From assembly GCA_002305535.1 (NCBI GenBank), contig DBRE01000006.1:1-18231 (forward strand): 18,231 nucleotides of DNA, read 5' to 3'. Under the pieces are notes generated by a model. That model searched no databases. It was not told where the DNA came from and was given only the letters and a program-made list of their open reading frames with translations. Position 1 is the stretch's first letter. Each line of letters begins with the position of its first letter. Of the stretch, positions 14,142 to 18,231 are shown piece by piece. Position numbers and translations under genes: made by a program. Source of the DNA: Syntrophomonas sp. UBA1376. Its GTDB lineage: Bacteria; Bacillota; Syntrophomonadia; Syntrophomonadales; Syntrophomonadaceae.

Positions 14142-15782
14142 ATGGCGGAAATCAGAGGCGGAACCATGGTTCAACAAATCCTGAAAAAAGAAGGGGTAAA
14201 GTATATTTTTGGAATACCAGGAGGACACATCTATCCGATGATGGAATCCTGCGAGGAAAACGGTATCAAATTCATCGGTGTCAGACATGAGATGACTGCA
14301 GCTATGATGGCTGAGGGATGGGCTCTGACCACGGGTGATTTTGGTGTATGTACAGCCACAGCTGGTCCTGGTGTGACCAACCTGGTAACTGGCATCGCCA
14401 ATGCTGATCGTAACTGTTCGCCGGTATTGATCATGGCCGGAAAAGCCAAAGTTATCGAAGCGGATCGCAATGAGCTACAGGACTTTAATCAGATCGATAT
14501 TTACAAGTCCATGACCAAGCATGCCAGATCAGTACAGGAAACCCATCGTATTCCTGAGTATGTTGGCAGAGGCATAGCGGAAGCCACTACTGGCAGACCG
14601 GGACCGGTCTATATGGAAATCCCTCGCGATATTATGGAAGGTTATGTGGATGAATCTCTTGTCGAATACCAGAAAACCTATCGTTTAACTAACAAACCCG
14701 CTGGAAATCCGGCTGATATCGAGAAGGCTGCCAAGATATTGGATGAAGCTCAGAGACCAGTAGTTATAGCAGGAAGTGGCGCTTTCTACTCCAAAGCTCA
14801 AAATGAATTGAAAGAGTTTGTTGAAAAAGCCGGCATCCCCTTCTTCACCCGTAACGCTGCCCGCGGCCTGGTTCCGGACAGCCATCCCTTATTTGTATCT
14901 ATTGGAGCTACTGGTCATCCCGTGTTTGCCGGAGCAATTCAGAATGCCGATGTAGTATTGCTCCTGGGAACACGCCCTGGCTACATTATGAAGCGGGAAT
15001 CCTTCCCGGCCAATGCCAAGATCATCCGGGTCGACATTGACGCTGCATCTATTACTGACCAATTGGACGTAGAAGTTGGTATCGTCGGCGATGTTAAAGA
15101 AGTGCTCAAACAGCTGACCGCTGCAGTCAAAAAGAACACTCATCAGGGTTGGGTCGAGGCTCTCGCCAATGGGAAAGCCCAGATGGTAGAGGCGGTTTTA
15201 CCCCTGCTGACATCTGATCAAAAGCCCATTCATCCTGCCAGGCTAATGTTCGAAATCATGCAGCGCATTGACGAGAACACCATTGTAGTTATTGACGGTG
15301 GTGATACGGCTACTTTTGGGAACTCGTTCCTGCCAGCTACCGGTCCAGGCCAATACATGGGGATCGCCAACGGCAGTTTCGGGCCTCTGGGTGTAGGGGT
15401 ACCTTATGCCATGGCTGCCAAACTAGCTCATCCGGACAAGAAAGTACTCCTTCTCACCGGTGATGGTGCCTTTGGTTATGGTGCTATGGAATATGATACG
15501 GCTATTCGGTATGGTATCAATTTCACCACCATTATTCTCAATGACAGCTGCTGGGGAATGATCAAGAGGTCGGAAGCCCAGAGAGCAACTGAAGATAAGC
15601 CCTTTGTTGGATTGTTCTTAAGAGATGTTCGCTATGATCAGGTAGTTGAAGCCCTGGGTGGACACGGGGAATATGTTACCGAGGCTGCTGAGATCGGCGC
15701 TGCTATCGACAGAGCCATTGCATCTGACAAACCGGCTTGTGTCAATGTTATGACCGATGTGAATGTTGGTCCTAACCGATAG
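14142..15782 (+). CDS. Thiamine-diphosphate enzyme 1 (acetolactate synthase/2-hydroxyacyl-CoA lyase superfamily)
   Basis: The 546-residue protein has the three-domain order of the pyruvate-oxidase group of ThDP enzymes. The cofactor-activating Glu 50 is in VRHEMTAAMMAEG. A central domain runs about 190-330. The C-terminal diphosphate/Mg site is GDG at 440-442 and Asn 467 in ILNDSCWGMI. The N-terminal FGIPGGHIYPMM differs from the GxxGSAFM of the next gene, and the tail (RYDQVVEALGGHGEYV... PACVNVM) is closest by eye to 2-hydroxyacyl-CoA lyase/oxalyl-CoA decarboxylase proteins, though acetolactate-synthase-like decarboxylases are equally possible. It lacks a small regulatory subunit gene and biosynthetic neighbours, so true acetolactate synthase is unlikely. 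The reaction is probably decarboxylation or carboligation/lysis of a 2-oxo or 2-hydroxy compound. ATG 14142 follows GGGAGG. Confidence 0.75.
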   Translation: MAEIRGGTMVQQILKKEGVKYIFGIPGGHIYPMMESCEENGIKFIGVRHEMTAAMMAEGWALTTGDFGVCTATAGPGVTNLVTGIANADRNCSPVLIMAGKAKVIEADRNELQDFNQIDIYKSMTKHARSVQETHRIPEYVGRGIAEATTGRPGPVYMEIPRDIMEGYVDESLVEYQKTYRLTNKPAGNPADIEKAAKILDEAQRPVVIAGSGAFYSKAQNELKEFVEKAGIPFFTRNAARGLVPDSHPLFVSIGATGHPVFAGAIQNADVVLLLGTRPGYIMKRESFPANAKIIRVDIDAASITDQLDVEVGIVGDVKEVLKQLTAAVKKNTHQGWVEALANGKAQMVEAVLPLLTSDQKPIHPARLMFEIMQRIDENTIVVIDGGDTATFGNSFLPATGPGQYMGIANGSFGPLGVGVPYAMAAKLAHPDKKVLLLTGDGAFGYGAMEYDTAIRYGINFTTIILNDSCWGMIKRSEAQRATEDKPFVGLFLRDVRYDQVVEALGGHGEYVTEAAEIGAAIDRAIASDKPACVNVMTDVNVGPNR

Positions 15783-15821
15783 TATTGAAATGCTGAAATA
15801 TTGTTTTATAGGAGGAGAAAA

Positions 15822-17555
15822 ATGGCTAAACAAAAGATGATAGCCAGTGAGGCAATTGTTGAAACATTAGTGGCAGAAGGTATCGAGCACGTATCAGGTA
15901 TAGTGGGATCTGCCTTTATGGACGTGCTGGATCTTATGCCAGCCGCGGGAATTAGGTTTATCCCGGTACGGCACGAGCAAAGCGCGGCTCATATGGAAGA
16001 TGGTTATGCTCGCGTAACAGGTAAGGCTGGCGTATGTATAGGGCAGAACGGCCCAGGAATAACCAACATGGTCACCGGAGTAGCGGCGGCCAACATGGGG
16101 CATACCCCTATGGTCGTAATATCTCCTTCTGCTGGAACTGGTTCTATTGGCTGGGATGGATTCCAGGAGTGTGATCAAGTTTCAGTATTCAAAGCTATAA
16201 CGAAAGCTACGGTGCGACTGCCCCATCCCTCCAGAGCTGCTGATTGTACCAGAACGGCTTTCCGGATGGCTTATGCACTGAGAGGTCCAGTGCTGTTGGA
16301 CATTCCCCGCGACTATTTTTACGGGGAAGTAGAAGATTACATTCTAGAACCCCACCAGTATCGTGTAGATGACCGGGGCTGCGGATCGCCTGAAGCATTG
16401 GCCAGAGCTGCTGAACTGTTGGCCAATGCCAAGAAACCCGTCATAGTCTCCGGACGTGGCGTGGTAGATACCGATTCCCATGACATAGTGGCCCAGCTGG
16501 CTGATCTGCTGACCGCGCCGGTAGCATGCACCTATTTGCATAATGACGCATTCCCGGCTGATCATCGGCTGCATGTTGGCCCGATAGGCTATATGGGATC
16601 CAAAGCTGCCATGAATAGCATGGCCGAGGCTGATGTTATTCTGGCGATCGGTTCCAGATTGTCATACTTTGGGACTTTGCCCCAGTATGATATCGATTAT
16701 TTCCCTGAGTCTGCCAAAATAATTCAGATCGATATCAATCCATTGAACATTGCGAAAACTCATCCCATAGAAGTTGGTATTATCGGCGATGCTAGAGCAG
16801 CTTCCATCGAGATCCTGAAACTGCTCCAGGCAAAAATCGGTGATCGCCCGGTGAATGAAGCTCGTTTAGCTGAGATTGCAGCTCGTAAAGCTGAGTGGGA
16901 AAAGGAAATTACAGATTTGGCTATGGTACCGGGGAATCCTATGAACCCGCGCAGAGTTTTGTTGGAACTAGCCAAGGTCATGCCCAAAGACGCTATTCTG
17001 GCTACCGATATTGGTAATGTGGCTTCAACAGCTAACAGCTACTTCAACTTTAATGGTGGCAGACAACACATTGCTGCTCTAACCTTCGGGAACACTGGTT
17101 TTTCCTATCCGGCTGCTTTAGGAGCCAAATTAGGCCGTCCGGATGTTCCTGTTTTCAATATTGTTGGTGACGGTGCCTGGGGCATGAGCCTCCACGAAGT
17201 CAGTACCGCCGTGCAGGAAAACATCCCGGTAATATCCTGTGTATTTCATAATGCGGCTTGGGCTGCGGAAAAGAAGAACCAGGTAGACTTCTACAATAAC
17301 CGTTTCTATGGCTGTGATATTGAAGCTCCTAACTTTGGCGAAGTTGCAGCAGCCATGGGCGCTTATGGAGCCACCATCGATCGGGCTGAAGATGTAGGCG
17401 ATGCCTTCCTGGCAGCCATCAAATCCGGCCGCCCGGCAGTTCTCCAGTTTGAAGTCGACGGAACTCAACTGGCACCTCCGTTTAGGAAGGATGCTTTAAA
17501 ACTTCCCGTAAGATATCTGGAGAAATACAAACATCTGGATCACAGAAACTGGTAG
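15822..17555 (+). CDS. Thiamine-diphosphate enzyme 2, sulfoacetaldehyde acetyltransferase (Xsc)-like
   Basis: The 577-residue protein resembles Xsc over its full length: GIVGSAFM near the N-terminus, activating Glu 52 in VRHEQSAAHMEDGYAR, QNGPGITNMVTG, GFQECDQV, IPRDY, LHNDAFP with GPIGYMGSKAAMN, GDG 449-451 with Asn 477, AWAAEKKNQ, and the C-terminal PPFRKDALKLPVR (Xsc: PFRRDAMKKPV). Xsc converts sulfoacetaldehyde and phosphate to acetyl phosphate and sulfite in taurine, isethionate and sulfolactate catabolism. The family is widely shared with unstudied relatives, so the substrate remains uncertain. No phosphotransacetylase gene, the usual companion, is in view. ATG 15822 with GGAGGAG (15811-15817) is chosen over an upstream in-frame codon at 15801. 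It lies 39 nt after ThDP enzyme 1, almost certainly cotranscribed. Confidence 0.72.
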   Translation: MAKQKMIASEAIVETLVAEGIEHVSGIVGSAFMDVLDLMPAAGIRFIPVRHEQSAAHMEDGYARVTGKAGVCIGQNGPGITNMVTGVAAANMGHTPMVVISPSAGTGSIGWDGFQECDQVSVFKAITKATVRLPHPSRAADCTRTAFRMAYALRGPVLLDIPRDYFYGEVEDYILEPHQYRVDDRGCGSPEALARAAELLANAKKPVIVSGRGVVDTDSHDIVAQLADLLTAPVACTYLHNDAFPADHRLHVGPIGYMGSKAAMNSMAEADVILAIGSRLSYFGTLPQYDIDYFPESAKIIQIDINPLNIAKTHPIEVGIIGDARAASIEILKLLQAKIGDRPVNEARLAEIAARKAEWEKEITDLAMVPGNPMNPRRVLLELAKVMPKDAILATDIGNVASTANSYFNFNGGRQHIAALTFGNTGFSYPAALGAKLGRPDVPVFNIVGDGAWGMSLHEVSTAVQENIPVISCVFHNAAWAAEKKNQVDFYNNRFYGCDIEAPNFGEVAAAMGAYGATIDRAEDVGDAFLAAIKSGRPAVLQFEVDGTQLAPPFRKDALKLPVRYLEKYKHLDHRNW

Positions 17556-17578
17556 ATTGGCAGTAGTAATTAAAACCT

Positions 17579-17615
17579 GTGGTGTCGATCCCTCGTTAAA
17601 AGGGATCGACACCGC
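17579..17615 (+). other. 13-bp perfect inverted repeat in the xsc-like/SDR gap
   Basis: GGTGTCGATCCCT (17581-17593), 7-nt loop, AGGGATCGACACC (17601-17613), extended by a G-U and a G-C pair outward. It is the strongest hairpin in this part of the window but is not followed by T residues, so it may stabilise the upstream mRNA 3' end or attenuate read-through. Confidence 0.6.
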
Positions 17616-17637
17616 TATACTGTAATGAACGTAGTAA

Positions 17638-17666
17638 CTACCTTTGGCCGAAGCGAAAGAAGGTAG
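17638..17666 (+). promoter_or_regulatory. Hairpin covering the SDR ribosome binding site
   Basis: CTACCTT (17638-17644) is complementary to AAGGTAG (17660-17666), which is the Shine-Dalgarno sequence of the following gene. The loop is 15 nt. Folding would hide the ribosome binding site; regulation by this structure is inference. Confidence 0.4.
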
Positions 17667-17671
17667 GTTAA

Positions 17672-18231
17672 ATGGCGAGAGATTTCAAGGACAAGGTTGT
17701 GGTTATAACCGGTGCTGCCTCAGGGCTTGGCTATGCTCTTTGCAAACGTTTTGCTCAGGGGGGCGCTAAAATAGCCGGTCTGGATAAGGATGCGCAGGGT
17801 TTGGAAATGTTGGCTGAGGAACTGAGCTCCATGGGAGCTTCTGCCAATACTTTCGTGTGTGATGTGACCGATGAAGCGGCAGTAAATGATACCATAAGCC
17901 AGGTTATCGATAAAATGGGTGATATATACGTGCTGATCAACAATGCTGGAGTATCACACGTAAGCTTGTTTCAGAAAACCAAGACTTCTGTACTTAAAAA
18001 GGTTATCGATATAAGTCTCTTTGGCACTATATACTGCACCAAAGCAGCTATTGACAGCATAATAAAGACCCAGGGAACCGTAATTGGGGTCGCCAGTGTA
18101 GCTGGATACGCTCCTCTGGCGGGCAGGACTGGCTATGCGGCCGCCAAACATGGAATGGCCGGTTTCTTGAATACTCTGCGAACAGAAATAGATAGGGCTG
18201 GAGTCAAGGTTCTGCTTGTATTTGCTACCTA
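17672..18231 (+). CDS. Short-chain dehydrogenase/reductase (partial, runs off the window)
   Basis: The first 186 codons of a classical SDR are present. TGAASGLG (13-20) is the nucleotide-binding loop, Asp 38 at the end of the second strand favours NAD(H), NNAG is at 90-93, and Ser 142, Tyr 155 and Lys 159 (YAAAK) form the catalytic set. The reading frame is intact to the window edge; about 60-80 residues should follow. ATG 17672 follows AAGGTAGG. It is 116 nt downstream of the Xsc-like gene with two hairpins between. SDRs beside Xsc can be sulfoacetaldehyde reductases/isethionate dehydrogenases (IsfD type, usually NADPH), but SDR substrates cannot be read from sequence and the NAD-type Asp argues for an oxidising role. 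Confidence 0.85.
   Translation, partial: MARDFKDKVVVITGAASGLGYALCKRFAQGGAKIAGLDKDAQGLEMLAEELSSMGASANTFVCDVTDEAAVNDTISQVIDKMGDIYVLINNAGVSHVSLFQKTKTSVLKKVIDISLFGTIYCTKAAIDSIIKTQGTVIGVASVAGYAPLAGRTGYAAAKHGMAGFLNTLRTEIDRAGVKVLLVFAT

Noticed and set aside
15822..17555. Acetolactate synthase large subunit for branched-chain amino acid synthesis
   Set aside because: Xsc-type signatures run through the whole protein, and no ilvN, ilvC or leu genes are nearby.
17579..17615. Intrinsic terminator after the Xsc-like gene
   Set aside because: The hairpin is strong but is followed by GCTATACTG, with no T-tract.

Overview
The window reads as chromosomal DNA of an anaerobic, endospore-forming Bacillota (Firmicutes), most likely a Clostridia-type, possibly syntrophic lineage such as Syntrophomonadaceae or Peptococcaceae; the genus is an inference. 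The reasons are a spoIIM engulfment gene in its usual neighbourhood (NUDIX hydrolase, spoIIM, small membrane protein, xerD, deoB), strong AGGAGG ribosome binding sites with several TTG starts, a CBS-domain family II pyrophosphatase, and a tungsten-type aldehyde:ferredoxin oxidoreductase with its own polyferredoxin. All convincing genes but one lie on the + strand.

Region 1 (1-468) has no gene I can support. It holds two ~62-nt direct repeats (51-111 and 343-404, roughly 87% identical) that bracket a 22-bp perfect inverted repeat (156-177 / 266-287). A short relative of the inverted repeat lies at 4429-4448. A 41-44-codon ORF on the - strand (469-594) follows, unnamed by simple ORF length cut-offs. 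It has a good ribosome binding site and a near-consensus sigma-E promoter, and is a candidate MciZ-like sporulation peptide divergent from the NUDIX gene.

Region 2 (659-4508) is one tight operon: NUDIX (ADP-ribose pyrophosphatase type), an Endonuclease Q-like PHP protein, a ComB-fold protein and a CBS-domain inorganic pyrophosphatase. It ends at a clear rho-independent terminator.

Region 3 (4516-8965) is the conserved sporulation and housekeeping block: spoIIM (with a sigma-E-like promoter sharing its layout with the one at 617-645), a small one-TM protein in the position of yqzK, xerD, deoB and a pyrimidine-nucleoside phosphorylase. Compared with the Bacillus subtilis order as I remember it (spoIIM-fur-yqzK-xerD-drm-pupG), fur is absent and a pyrimidine phosphorylase stands where a purine one is expected.

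Region 4 (9091-18231, running off the end) is an accessory catabolic block: a four-cluster ferredoxin translationally coupled to an aldehyde:ferredoxin oxidoreductase, an MFS organic-acid transporter, an NAD-dependent hydroxyacid dehydrogenase of the lambda-crystallin/carnitine-dehydrogenase type, two consecutive large thiamine-diphosphate enzymes (the second strongly like sulfoacetaldehyde acetyltransferase, Xsc), and a truncated NAD-type short-chain dehydrogenase. Two nearly identical GC-rich palindromes flank the transporter gene, one before it and one before the dehydrogenase/ThDP genes. The simplest reading is uptake of an organic (perhaps sulfonated) hydroxy acid or alcohol, oxidation to a carbonyl compound, ThDP-dependent C-C or C-S cleavage, and oxidation of an aldehyde by the tungsten enzyme to give reduced ferredoxin. 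The substrate cannot be fixed from the sequence; this block is the best candidate for an undescribed pathway. No rRNA, tRNA, CRISPR array, insertion sequence or phage gene was seen.
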